Shown one piece after another: positions 8,168 to 17,307 of a DNA stretch of 64,000 bases. The translations under genes and the position numbers were made by a program. The notes beneath the pieces are model-generated. The model worked only from the letters and a program-made list of their open reading frames with translations. It did not search any database and was not told the DNA's origin. Position 1 is the stretch's first letter. Each line of letters opens with the position of its first letter. This DNA comes from Devosia rhodophyticola (GTDB taxonomy: Bacteria > Pseudomonadota > Alphaproteobacteria > Rhizobiales > Devosiaceae), in contig NZ_CP118247.1 in the NCBI RefSeq assembly GCF_028816475.1, positions 2,968,001 through 3,032,000 on the forward strand. Direction: 5' to 3'.

Positions 8168-8800
8168 TTAGTTGATCCGAAGGTTTTGCTGCACCACGGT
8201 CATGATTTCCTGCGTCGAGGAAAATTCGACGCCGACGCCATCCTGAAAATGGCGAATGACGCGGGCACGCATTCGTCCCAATGTCACGGGTGTGCCCATT
8301 GCCGGCCGTACCGCCAACTCAATTGCGGCGCCGGACAGGGAGATATCAATGATCTTGCAATTATAGCGGCGGCCATCGTCCAGTACAACCGTTGAATGGC
8401 GATTGTCGGGAACGACGCGCTCGTGCCGACGATCCTCAGGCAGATTGAGAATGCTGCGATTGGCCAGCCAGGTCAGCTGCGCGGCCAGTTTATCGCGCTT
8501 GCGGGAGGAAGCGGCAATGCTCATGACAAAACCGCCATCAATGGTCGACTGGATCATGCCTTCGATGCGACCAAGGTGGTCGAGATAAACAATGACCTTT
8601 TCACCTTCAAGCCCGGCGGCGGGCGCGATCACAATTGCATCGCCAGGCGACATTTCCAGCACCTGGCAAGGAAACTCGCGACGGTCAGCCAGCATGTAAC
8701 GACCAAGGATGGACACCTTAACCCGCTGAAATTTGGCGGAATCAGCCCGCGTGCGCTGTGGCGCTATATATTGCGGAGAGGGAATCTCGTCACTGAGCAT
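8168..8800 (-). CDS. PilZ domain protein with two tandem PilZ-like domains
   Basis: A 210-residue cytoplasmic protein. The first half (FQRVKVSILGRYMLADRREFPCQVLEMS) has the fold pattern of PilZ but lacks a clean RxxxR. The second half begins EDRRHERVVPDNRHSTVVL and continues DISLSGAAIEL, which carries the RxxxR and D/NxSxxG motifs that bind cyclic-di-GMP. It is therefore a probable c-di-GMP receptor controlling motility or surface functions. No partner gene is adjacent. It is transcribed toward the VanZ gene but the gap is 60 bp. Confidence 0.85.
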   Translation of the reverse strand: MLSDEIPSPQYIAPQRTRADSAKFQRVKVSILGRYMLADRREFPCQVLEMSPGDAIVIAPAAGLEGEKVIVYLDHLGRIEGMIQSTIDGGFVMSIAASSRKRDKLAAQLTWLANRSILNLPEDRRHERVVPDNRHSTVVLDDGRRYNCKIIDISLSGAAIELAVRPAMGTPVTLGRMRARVIRHFQDGVGVEFSSTQEIMTVVQQNLRIN

Positions 8801-8930
8801 GCGCCAAACCTTACGGAGACTTGTGTCGTGACAAGCACGTTAGCCGATTTTGGTTAACACATGGTAAGATGACTGCCGTTCACTTACGGCAATATTAGCA
8901 AAAAAACCCTGTTCGCCGACTCGCGTAATA

Positions 8931-9584
8931 TTACTGACGTCCACCATCAATTACGGCAAGATGGGCGTAGCGACGGGCGGAACGGCCATAGACTGTGGCC
9001 GGTATTCCGCTTGGTGGCATTGTTTCGGCAAAACCGACTTCGTTGCCAAGATTTGCAGCGATATTGCGGGGCATGTCCTCAAGAGAGGCATCATCTGGCC
9101 AGATAAGGCGCAGGCCAGTGATTCGTTGCTCAAGTATTGGCTGTACGCCTAGCCAGTATGGGTCTTCAAGTGCGGTCATAGCGCCCAGCAGACGGGTCTG
9201 GGTTGAGCCATTGTGACGCAGCGGCATGAGTATGGTTTCAAAGCTCGCCTTGGTATTGATGGCCGTGGTTCCCTGAAAGGTAACAAGGGCCACGGCATGA
9301 TCCTCGGTGACGGCGCGGATCAGAGTTGCCATGGCCTCACGGTCGCGTTCATGCCAAAGGGCGGAGAAGGAGCGCCCTTTGAGCTCGCGGGAGTAGGCGG
9401 TGCACAGGTGGGAACCAGCAAGGCGAAAGTTGAACCGGTCATCTCCCTCAAGTTCGAGTATGAATGTATTGGAAAGTGCTTCGCGAATCCGGGTCGGGTC
9501 TATGTCCTTCCGGTCCGGGGCACTACGCGAGCCGCGAATACCGTTCCAGTAGTTGTACAGGGTTTTGGTGCTCGTCTTTTTCAT
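8931..9584 (-). CDS. PAS domain-containing protein (PAS_5 family)
   Basis: A 218-residue protein. Residues ~5-150 match the alphaproteobacterial PAS_5 pattern: LYNYWNGIRGSRSAPDRKDIDPTRIREAL, FRLAGSHLCTAYSRELKGRSF and ETILMPLRHNG. Such proteins have no output domain and their signal is unknown. The start ATG at 9584 gives the usual family beginning; the frame is open 72 bp further. The 3' region reads YGRSARRYAHLAVIDGGRQ. Confidence 0.8.
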   Translation of the reverse strand: MKKTSTKTLYNYWNGIRGSRSAPDRKDIDPTRIREALSNTFILELEGDDRFNFRLAGSHLCTAYSRELKGRSFSALWHERDREAMATLIRAVTEDHAVALVTFQGTTAINTKASFETILMPLRHNGSTQTRLLGAMTALEDPYWLGVQPILEQRITGLRLIWPDDASLEDMPRNIAANLGNEVGFAETMPPSGIPATVYGRSARRYAHLAVIDGGRQ

Positions 9585-9763
9585 ACTTTTCAACCTGCCG
9601 GATTTGCTGAACAGGTTCCCGTCTGGACCAACCCGCCGCAGGTCCGACAATGTCAAAATCGGGGGGCAAATGCGCCCTTAAACAATGGTTAAGGTTAACG
9701 CGGCGGCCCTTATGTGGAAAACACCGGGGAAAGAGCACCCAGCCGCTGAGTCGGAGCAATAGA

Positions 9764-10510
9764 ATGAGTGAAAACGGCCAAAACGGCGGAAATGCGGGCG
9801 ATGACCAGCGCCAGCCGATATTTTTATTGCCCGGGGTTGTGACTGCCCTGATCGGGATAATCACCGCTGTTCATATTGCGGCAACCTTAGTGCTTAACCA
9901 GGGCGGGCAGGGCGAGCTGATCTACTGGTTCGCTTTTTTGCCAGCGCAGATCATGGCGATGACCCAACAGCTGGACCTGGGTTTGCCGTTGATCTGGACG
10001 CCTTTTACCCATGCGCTGTTGCACGCCGGGTGGGAGCATCTCATCTTTAATATGGCTTGGTTGGCGATTTTTGGAACGCCGGTTGCGCGCCGCTATGGTG
10101 CCGTGCCGATGTTGGCAATTTTCTTTTTGACTTCGGCGGCTGGGGCGGCACTGTTTGCTGTGACCGATTGGAACAGTGGCACCTATCTTGTGGGGGCATC
10201 GGGCGGCATTGCAGGGCTGACCGGGGCGGGTGTCCGGTTCATGTTTCAGCCGATAATCGTTGCGCGGCATCCCGAAACGGGCGAACCAGTGGCGTTAGGC
10301 CGCAAGCTGGCATCGCTGGGCGAGGTGATGCGGGAACCGCGGGCCCGAACATTTTCGCTGTTCTGGATTATCCTCAATGCGGCGGTGCCGCTGTATCCGC
10401 TTTTTACCGGAGAGGCCGTACAGATTGCATGGCAGGCCCATCTGGGCGGATTTATTGCAGGGTTTGTTCTGGTAGGCCTTTTTGAACGCGCGGCGATTGC
10501 GGGTCAGTAG
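9764..10510 (+). CDS. Rhomboid family intramembrane serine protease
   Basis: A 248-residue membrane protein with six to seven hydrophobic segments. The first helix ([21 protein letters not shown]), [20 protein letters not shown] (loop with the HxxxN-type motif), the catalytic serine in [13 protein letters not shown] and the catalytic histidine in [12 protein letters not shown] are all present. It cleaves transmembrane substrates within the lipid bilayer; its targets are unknown. GGAG lies 10 nt before the ATG. Its stop codon overlaps the convergent hisI stop by 7 bp. Confidence 0.9.
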   Translation: MSENGQNGGNAGDDQRQPIFLLPGVVTALIGIITAVHIAATLVLNQGGQGELIYWFAFLPAQIMAMTQQLDLGLPLIWTPFTHALLHAGWEHLIFNMAWLAIFGTPVARRYGAVPMLAIFFLTSAAGAALFAVTDWNSGTYLVGASGGIAGLTGAGVRFMFQPIIVARHPETGEPVALGRKLASLGEVMREPRARTFSLFWIILNAAVPLYPLFTGEAVQIAWQAHLGGFIAGFVLVGLFERAAIAGQ

Positions 10511-10950
10511 ACTTTCTTGGGATCGAACAGCTTTGGCAGGCCGGTGTCGACAAGCGTGACCGCGCCGTTCTTGACAATGGCGCGGCGGAAAAAGCAGGAT
10601 TTGCGGCCGGTGTGACAGGCCGCGCCGCGTCCCGTTTGTTCGACCTCAAGCACCACCGCGTCCTGATCGCAGTCGATGCGCAACTCCACCAGCCGCTGTA
10701 ACTCGCCCGAACTTTCGCCCTTCTTCCAAATTTTGCCGCGCGAGCGGGACCAATAGTGAGCGAAGCCGGTTTCGAACGTCAGCGACAAAGCCTCCGCATT
10801 CATGTGGGCCAACATCAATAATTGGTTGGTGCCAGTTTCGATGGTGACAGCGGTGACCAGCCCCTTGGCGTCAAAGCGGGGTGCGAAGGCGGTGCCTTCT
10901 TCAAGTTCGTCGTGGGTGAGGGCGGATGGATCGGCAAATTTCAGGGTCAT
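10504..10950 (-). CDS. hisI: Phosphoribosyl-AMP cyclohydrolase
   Basis: A 148-residue enzyme of histidine biosynthesis that opens the purine ring of phosphoribosyl-AMP. Motifs [46 protein letters not shown] and the zinc/metal motif [14 protein letters not shown] are the HisI hallmarks. It has no HisE pyrophosphohydrolase domain, as is usual in Alphaproteobacteria where hisE is separate. Start ATG at 10950 gives [19 protein letters not shown]. It is in the same direction as folE, about 100 bp downstream of its stop. Confidence 0.93.
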   Translation of the reverse strand: MTLKFADPSALTHDELEEGTAFAPRFDAKGLVTAVTIETGTNQLLMLAHMNAEALSLTFETGFAHYWSRSRGKIWKKGESSGELQRLVELRIDCDQDAVVLEVEQTGRGAACHTGRKSCFFRRAIVKNGAVTLVDTGLPKLFDPKKVY

Positions 10951-11048
10951 GACGCGGGTTTTAAACCGCGCCATCGGTTTTGCCAATCAGGGTTTAAGGG
11001 CAAGCCGGATTTCGACGTCCTTGCCGGGCTCACCTGACCCCGTTGGCG

Positions 11049-11672
11049 TTAGCGCTTGCCAACCATGGCAAAGAAACGGTCCTGTTCGGAGCGGTCTTCG
11101 GCAAAAACACCGGTGAAGCGGTGGGTAATTGTTGACACGCCCTGGGAGCGGACACCGCGCATCGACATGCACATATGTTCGGCGTCGAGCATGACGGCTG
11201 CTCCGCGTGGGCCCAGATTTTCATTGATGGCGTCAATGATCTGGGCGGTCAGGTTTTCCTGGGTTTGCAGGCGGCGCGCAAAAATGTCGACGAGGCGCGC
11301 CAGTTTGGAAAGGCCAACCACGCCATCGTGCGGCAGATAGGCAATGTGAGCCTTGCCGGTAAAGGGCACCATATGGTGCTCACAATGGGAGTGGAAAGGA
11401 ATGTCGCGAACCAGAACGATGTCGTCATAGCCGCCCACTTCCTTGAAGGTTCGGGCAAGAATGGCCTTGGGGTCCTGCTCGTAGCCGGCGTAAAGCTCGC
11501 CAAAGGCCCTGACGACGCGCTGAGGCGTATCGAGCAGGCCCTCGCGCTCAGGATTATCACCAGCCCAAGCGATCAGCGTGCGCACCGCTGCTTCGGCCTC
11601 TGCCTGAGAGGGGCGGCTGTGGGAAACTGACTTTTCAAGCTCGGTCGGTAGTGGATTTACACGGGCGTCCAT
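11049..11672 (-). CDS. folE: GTP cyclohydrolase I
   Basis: A 207-residue type I GTP cyclohydrolase, which makes dihydroneopterin triphosphate for folate. Zinc ligands and the active site are visible as [19 protein letters not shown] and [34 protein letters not shown] and the C-terminal DRFF are also typical. Residues 1-25 are a variable N-terminal extension. The start at 11672 (MDARVNPLP) is preferred over one eight codons upstream. The following gene on this strand is hisI. Confidence 0.95.
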   Translation of the reverse strand: MDARVNPLPTELEKSVSHSRPSQAEAEAAVRTLIAWAGDNPEREGLLDTPQRVVRAFGELYAGYEQDPKAILARTFKEVGGYDDIVLVRDIPFHSHCEHHMVPFTGKAHIAYLPHDGVVGLSKLARLVDIFARRLQTQENLTAQIIDAINENLGPRGAAVMLDAEHMCMSMRGVRSQGVSTITHRFTGVFAEDRSEQDRFFAMVGKR

Positions 11673-11821
11673 CAAAATTCCTTTCGGGGCAAGCACCTGT
11701 TAGACGCAGCCGGATTGGATAGGTTTCAACGCGATTGCATTTCTTAGCCCTGACAGCCCGCGTTGGGCTCACTATATAGTGGGACAGACGCGTGCCTACA
11801 AGAAACAGAATTGTGTGGTTT

Positions 11822-12274
11822 ATGGAACTAAGCGATCTCTATTCTGAAAAAATACTGAATATTGCGGCAAATGCCCTGAACCCGCCTCGGCTGGTTCAGG
11901 CGGATGCCAGCGCGCGCAAAGTCAGTCGGATTTGCGGCTCGGTCGTCGAGGTTGATCTGGTGGTTCGCGATGGGACAATCACTGATTATGGTCACGATGT
12001 TTCAGCATGTGCGCTGGGACAGACGTCGGCGGCAATCGTCGCCAAACATATAGTGGGCACGCCAGTTGGGGCATTTCGGCACCTGCGCGACCAGATGCAT
12101 GCGATGCTCAAGGAAAATGGGCCGCCGCCCGCTGGCAAGTGGGAGGAGTTGCGGTATCTGGAGCCGGTTCGGGAATATCGGGCGCGGCATGCATCAACGC
12201 TATTGGTGTTTGATGCAGTGGTTGAGGCGCTCAAGAAAATCGAGTCCGTAGAATCGGTTGGCTCGGTTTCCTGA
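11822..12274 (+). CDS. Iron-sulfur cluster assembly scaffold protein (NifU N-terminal-like)
   Basis: A 150-residue protein of the IscU/NifU-N fold: LYSEKILNIAANALNPPRL at the start, then a cysteine in SRICGSVVEVDL and a second in DVSACALGQTSAAIV. The third cysteine of classical IscU is replaced (RARHASTLLVFDAV), so it is a variant typical of Alphaproteobacteria. Its stop overlaps the start of yidD (TGATG at 12272-12276), so the two are co-transcribed and coupled. Confidence 0.85.
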   Translation: MELSDLYSEKILNIAANALNPPRLVQADASARKVSRICGSVVEVDLVVRDGTITDYGHDVSACALGQTSAAIVAKHIVGTPVGAFRHLRDQMHAMLKENGPPPAGKWEELRYLEPVREYRARHASTLLVFDAVVEALKKIESVESVGSVS

Positions 12275-12584
12275 TGCAAAGAGTCCTCGACGTTTTTTGG
12301 CGGGTGGTTGATTTTCCGTTCAAACTTGCCGCCGTTTTCCTGATTAGCGTCTATCGCTATACGCTTTCGGCATTCGCAGGCCGGACGTGTCGACATTTGC
12401 CGACGTGCTCGGAATATACGCGCGACGCGATCTGGAAGTTCGGCTTTTGGCCGGGGGCTGGATGGGATTGGCGCGGTTTACGCGGTGTCGTCCCGGCGGA
12501 ACGCATGGTTATGATCCAGTGCCCGATGCGCGACCTGTCGAGGCGCAATGGTATTTGCCCTGGCGATATGGAACCTGGCGCTAG
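12274..12584 (+). CDS. yidD: Membrane protein insertion efficiency factor YidD (frameshifted)
   Basis: The first frame reads FLISVYRYTLSAFAGRTCRHLPTCSEYTRDAI, which is the YidD signature. After KFGFWPG it leaves the family pattern, while the next frame continues GGWMGLARFTRCRPGGTHGYDPVP up to WYLPWRYGTWR and a stop at 12582-12584. The switch is in a run of five G (12453-12457); a sixth G would restore one 103-residue frame. YidD helps YidC insert membrane proteins. The break looks like a sequencing error rather than decay because both halves are fully conserved. Confidence 0.85.
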
Positions 12585-12678
12585 GGCAGCAATGGGCTGG
12601 CATCGGGCAAAAACCATGCTAGAGAACCGAGCTTGCTGCAATCCTTGCGGCAAGACTACAGATTTTTGGAGATTGAGA

Positions 12679-14655
12679 ATGATTAAGGTGACGTTCCCCG
12701 ACGGTGCAGCGCGTGAATTCGAGCTTGGCACGACTGGGACCACCGTGGTTGAATCGATCTCCAAGTCGCTGGCAAAAAACCGTCGCCATGCGTTGGAATG
12801 GCGTGCTGAGTGATTTGAGCGATGTGCTGCCGGATGACGGCCAAATCGAATTTGTCACGCGCGACAGTGGGACAGGTGATGTGCTGGAACTTATCCGGCA
12901 CGATGCCGCGCACGTGCTCGCCGAGGCCGTGCAGGAGCTTTGGCCCGGCACGCAGGTGACGATTGGCCCGGTCATTGAGAATGGTTTTTATTATGACTTC
13001 AAGCGCGATGAGCCATTCAGCGAGGAAGATTTTCCGGTAATTGAAAAGAAAATGGCCGAGATTATTGATCGCGGCGCAGCTTTTACCAAGGAAGTGTGGA
13101 GCCGGGACGAGGCAAAGGCATTTTTTTCGGCGCGGGGCGAGAACTTCAAGGTTGAGCTGGTCGATGCGATTCCCGCCGATCAATCGCTCAAGATGTATAA
13201 GCAGGGTCAGTGGATTGATCTCTGCCGTGGCCCGCATATGCGCACGGTCAAGGACGTTGGTAATGCCTTCAAGCTGACCAAGGTTGCGGGCGCCTATTGG
13301 CGTGGCGATAGCAGGAACCCTGTGCTGAGCCGGATTTATGGCACGGCGTTTGCGAACAAAGCAGAACTTGAAGCCTATCTGACCATGGTGGCGGAAGCTG
13401 AGAAGCGCGATCACCGGAAAATCGGGCAAGAGATGGATCTCTATCATTTCCAGTCCGAAGCGCAGGGCAGCGTTTTCTGGCATCCCAAGGGTTATGTGAT
13501 CTTCAATCAGATGGAAGCCTATATTCGGCGTCGTCTCGACAAGTCGGGCTATGTTGAGGTCAAAACGCCACAATTGATGTCGTCCAAGTTCTGGGAGCAA
13601 TCCGGGCATTGGGGCAAATATCGTGAGAACATGTTTGTGGTGCCCGACGAGGTTCCAAACGTTGAAGATGAAGGTCCGGTGTTGACTGGCGAGGGCGACC
13701 TGATGGCGCTCAAGCCGATGAACTGCCCTGCCCATGTGCAAATTTTCAACCAGGGCATCAAGAGCTATCGCGATCTGCCTTTGCGCATGGCCGAATTTGG
13801 GTGCTGTCACCGCAACGAGGCACATGGGGCGCTGCATGGACTGATGCGCGTGCGGCAGATGACCCAGGACGATGCGCATATTTTCTGCCGCGAGGACCAG
13901 ATCCAGGCGGAAACCGAGCATTTTGTGCATCTGCTCTATTCGGTTTACGGCCATATGGGCTTTGATGATGTTGTCATCAAGCTGGCAACGCGGCCAGAAA
14001 AGTTCGGCGGCACTGTCGAGCGCTGGGATGCGGCAGAAAAAGCGCTGGGCGATGCGTTGCGCGCAACCGGCTATGACTTTGAGATTGCAGAAGGTGAGGG
14101 GGCATTTTATGCGCCCAAGCTGGAGTTCCATCTCAAGGATGCGATTGGTCGTTCTTGGCAGGTCGGCACCTTGCAGCTCGACTATGTGTTGCCTGAGCGT
14201 TTGGAGGCCACCTATGTGGCCGAAGATGGTTCGCGGCACTATGCGGTGATGCTGCATCGCGCCATTCTGGGCTCGCTTGAGCGCTTTATCGGCATGTTGG
14301 TCGAGAACTATGCTGGCAAAATGCCAATGTGGTTGGCGCCAACGCAGGTCGTTGTTGCGACCATTGTTTCGGAAGCTGACGAATATGCGGAAAAGCTTGT
14401 GCGTCAGTTGCAGGATGCCGGCGTGCGTGCAGAGCTTGATGCCCGCAATGAAAAGATCAACTACAAGGTGCGCGAGCATTCTGTTGGCCGCGTGCCGTTG
14501 ATGTTTGTTGTTGGACGACGCGAAGCCGAGGAAGACACTGTGTCAGTTCGGCGGCTGGGCGTTGAGGGGCAAAAGGTCTTGCCGGGAGATGAAGCAATAG
14601 CCGCGCTCGTGATGGAGGGGACGCCCCCGACCTTAAGGCAGCCGCCGCAGAATAG
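12679..14655 (+). CDS. thrS: Threonine--tRNA ligase (two apparent frameshifts)
   Basis: Class II aminoacyl-tRNA synthetase of about 658 residues: N-terminal TGS domain ([17 protein letters not shown]), editing domain, catalytic core with the zinc-site [10 protein letters not shown] and motif 2 [14 protein letters not shown], and C-terminal anticodon-binding domain ([25 protein letters not shown]). Two frame changes are seen. Near 12774-12779 (six A) the TGS frame KSLAK must join [13 protein letters not shown], requiring one extra base removed or two A added. Near 14624-14628 (five C) one base is missing; repair gives GTPPDLKAAAE and a stop at 14653-14655. An essential gene with two breaks points to sequence errors. 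Confidence 0.92.
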
Positions 14656-14708
14656 TATTGGGCCTGCATTGCTGATGCGATGCGGGCCACCAATTTTTGA
14701 GAAATTTT

Positions 14709-14933
14709 ATGCCGCAACGTCCCAGCAATCGTGAACTCAAGGTCCTTGGCAATCTGGGTGCGGATGGTGTTTTAGGACCTGATGATTTCAAGGATGTCGG
14801 CGAGAAGGTTTTTGGGCTGATGCTTGGAAAAGGCTGGATACAGCCTGCGGAAATGGCGGGTAAATATCGCATCACTGAAAAGGGGATCGATATTCACGAC
14901 GAGCAGGCCTGGTTTGGCCGTTCCAAGCGCTAG
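14709..14933 (+). CDS. Small hypothetical protein
   Basis: A 74-residue basic protein, [17 protein letters not shown]... with [23 protein letters not shown] near its end. The pattern of helix, helix and beta-wing (YRITEKGI) suggests a small winged-helix fold, but I do not recognise the family. It lies between thrS and arfB, in the same direction, with 9 bp to the arfB start, so it is likely co-transcribed with arfB. Confidence 0.6.
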   Translation: MPQRPSNRELKVLGNLGADGVLGPDDFKDVGEKVFGLMLGKGWIQPAEMAGKYRITEKGIDIHDEQAWFGRSKR

Positions 14934-14942
14934 GGTAGGCGT

Positions 14943-15374
14943 GTGGTTGAGCCAATTGCCATCACCCGAACGATTGCAATTGATCCCGGCGAAGTTGCGG
15001 AAAATTTTATTCGCAGTTCGGGGCCGGGCGGGCAAAACGTCAACAAGGTTTCGAGCGCTGTCCAGATCCGGTTCGATCTGCGCAATTCGCCGTCATTGCC
15101 AGAGGCGGTAAAGCGGCGGGTGGCAGCGATTGCGGGCAGCCGGTTGACCAAGGATGGTGTGCTGGTCATCACGGCCAACGGTTATCGGGACCAACCCCAG
15201 AACAGGGCGGATGCGCTGGCGCGTTTGGTAGCGTTGCTCCGCCAGGCCGCGTTTCCTCCAAAGCCCAGAGTGGCGACCAAGCCGACGCTGGGTTCAAAAA
15301 CCCGGCGATTGGCAGGAAAAACCCAGCGCGGTGCGATCAAGCGTCTGCGCAGTTCAAAGATTATTGACGACTGA
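14943..15374 (+). CDS. arfB: Alternative ribosome-rescue factor / aminoacyl-tRNA hydrolase ArfB
   Basis: A 143-residue protein with the release-factor GGQ loop: FIRSSGPGGQNVNKVSSAVQIRFDL near residue 25, then SLPEAVKRRVAAIAGSRLTKDGVLVI, and a very basic C-terminal tail (KTRRLAGKTQRGAIKRLR) that enters the mRNA channel. It hydrolyses peptidyl-tRNA on ribosomes stalled without a stop codon. Start is GTG at 14943. It is convergent with the exported protein to its right; only 34 bp separate the stops. Confidence 0.92.
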   Translation: MVEPIAITRTIAIDPGEVAENFIRSSGPGGQNVNKVSSAVQIRFDLRNSPSLPEAVKRRVAAIAGSRLTKDGVLVITANGYRDQPQNRADALARLVALLRQAAFPPKPRVATKPTLGSKTRRLAGKTQRGAIKRLRSSKIIDD

Positions 15375-15408
15375 AGCGGCGCCCGCCGGAAGCGGACGCC
15401 GGTTGCCA

Positions 15409-17199
15409 CTATTCGGCGCTGGCCGAAATGTTGACCTTGCCGATCAACTGGGTTGGATCATCTTCGGCGGCCATGAAATCGTCCAGAGTCAGGCCCGGTT
15501 CTTCCTTTGCCGTCAAGTTGATCGACAGGGACTTTGCCGTTCCCGCAATAAACTTGCTAACGGCTTTGCCAACATTTTGTGCTTCGGCAGCGCCAACAAG
15601 AAAACTGACGATGGTGCCTTGGGCCAGGCTCGCAAATACCGGGCGGATAGTTGCGGCGTCGGTACCTTGTTCCTTGGCGACACTTGCCAGGATCAATTCG
15701 GTCAGGCCGGTGTCCAATACATTGAGATCAAGATTTTTGACGACAATCGCGGTCCCAGCAATCAGGACTTCGGTTGGCTCAAGCGAGAACACCCGTTCGG
15801 AAACTCTTCCCAATGCGCCCGATAGTTTGACGTCGGCCAGATTTACGCCAGTGAGCGAAAGTTCGTTAAGCGCAATGGTCTGATCCTCGCGGCTCCAGGC
15901 GGTATCGAATGTGAAGCCGAGGTCGAGGTCTGTCAGACCAAGAGCGATGAGTTGCTGGAGTTGTTCATCCTTGCTGTTCTTGGGCAGTTCAAGCGTTATG
16001 TGAGCGGCCGAGGTTTTGATGTCGGTAGGGATGCCGTTGAGATATTGGGCGAGGGACAGATCGAAATTGCCAATGCCACCCTTGATCCTGTCCGTGGGAT
16101 TGTCGGGACTGGGCACGTCTATCACCACATCGGAAAACGACATTCCGGCATAGTCGGGGATCAACCGGCGGCCGTTCTTTTCGAGCCATTCCTGATCGAT
16201 ATTAACTGGCGCCGTTTCCAGTACAGCGATGGGGCCGGTGAGATCGAAAGGCTTTGAAACGAAAGAGCCGAAATCGAAAACGCCGTCCTTGCCAAAGCTG
16301 GTTTTCAGGCCTTCGATGGCAATGCCGGGATAGATACCTGGTGAGTAGCCATCCATGGTGATCGGGCCAAGTTTCATTGCAAACTGTTCGCCATCAGCGT
16401 CGCCGGAGCAATCGATACCGGAAAAATGGGCCGGCGTTGATTTGAAGGCGGTGAACAGATCGGCGTAAATGCGCAGCAGTTTGCCAATCGCCTCGGGTGG
16501 CGGGTTACCATCCTGGGTTTCCATGTCGGAGGCCAGCGCCATAATTTCAAGGAAATTGGTCTTGAGTGGGCGTGCCTGAAATTCGTCCAGGGAAAATTTG
16601 CCGAACTCACAATCCAGCTCGGGACCTGAAATGGTGCCGCCTACTGCCGCAAAATCGGCATAGATGGTTTGAAAACTAGTGTCCTGAGGTTCGGGGACCA
16701 GGCCGAATGCACCCAACATGGCGGCGATATTCAGTTTTTTCGCCGACATCTGACCGAAGGCACCAGCTACTTTTTTGGCATCTAAGGTCGTTGAACCAAT
16801 GGCAACGCTGCCAACAACGCCCGCAGAAATGTCTGAAAGGACTATATCGGCGTATTGAACGGCACCTGCAATTGGAACGCCGCCGTCACCGACGGTGGAA
16901 TAGGTGAAATTGATTTGGGGAATTGTGATGCTGGTAGCCTTGAGACCCGCCAGTTCTGCGGCATGCGGAACAATGTTGCCGCTCAATATGTCGCGAAGTG
17001 TTGCCTCGTCCATATTGGCGCCAACCATATCGATAGTGGGGATATCGAGCTTGTACTCGAATGGATTTGGAGCGGTGGTTTCAACCGCTGGCTTTTCCTT
17101 GGTTTTTGCAAATGCCGGTGAGGCAGGCAAAGCCAAGGTCAGCAGGCAGGCAGCGGTTAGCGCGGACAGGCGGCCACGGGATCGAGTTGCCAGGGTCAT
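15409..17199 (-). CDS. Large exported protein of unknown function
   Basis: About 596 residues. A Sec signal peptide (LSALTAACLLTLALPASPAFA) precedes a mature part rich in beta-strand segments with alternating hydrophobic residues, e.g. LDIPTIDMVGANMDEATLRDILSGN, FDLSLAQYLNGIP, LDLGFTFDTAWSREDQ and DLNVLDTGLTELILASVAKEQG. No catalytic motif or lipobox is seen. It resembles the AsmA-like or large periplasmic domain proteins of Rhizobiales only in general character. It lies 108 bp downstream of another exported protein on the same strand and may work with it. Confidence 0.7.
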   Translation of the reverse strand: MTLATRSRGRLSALTAACLLTLALPASPAFAKTKEKPAVETTAPNPFEYKLDIPTIDMVGANMDEATLRDILSGNIVPHAAELAGLKATSITIPQINFTYSTVGDGGVPIAGAVQYADIVLSDISAGVVGSVAIGSTTLDAKKVAGAFGQMSAKKLNIAAMLGAFGLVPEPQDTSFQTIYADFAAVGGTISGPELDCEFGKFSLDEFQARPLKTNFLEIMALASDMETQDGNPPPEAIGKLLRIYADLFTAFKSTPAHFSGIDCSGDADGEQFAMKLGPITMDGYSPGIYPGIAIEGLKTSFGKDGVFDFGSFVSKPFDLTGPIAVLETAPVNIDQEWLEKNGRRLIPDYAGMSFSDVVIDVPSPDNPTDRIKGGIGNFDLSLAQYLNGIPTDIKTSAAHITLELPKNSKDEQLQQLIALGLTDLDLGFTFDTAWSREDQTIALNELSLTGVNLADVKLSGALGRVSERVFSLEPTEVLIAGTAIVVKNLDLNVLDTGLTELILASVAKEQGTDAATIRPVFASLAQGTIVSFLVGAAEAQNVGKAVSKFIAGTAKSLSINLTAKEEPGLTLDDFMAAEDDPTQLIGKVNISASAE

Positions 17200-17307
17200 C
17201 GTCCAATTCTCCCAAAATTTGCTGTTGGAAGCCAGCATGGTTCAATCTTGAAAGCTGGGCAATAGACAATTGGCGCATTGGCTACGGGGTATGTTGGCCA
17301 AACGGGT

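Noticed and set aside
12770..12785. A6 run in thrS as a programmed frameshift site
   Set aside because: Many unrelated genes show the same break in other homopolymers, with no stimulatory structure seen, so a sequencing error is simpler.
12683..14479. 598-codon open frame on the minus strand
   Set aside because: It is the antisense shadow of thrS and translates to low-complexity, histidine-rich nonsense; thrS on the plus strand is unmistakable.
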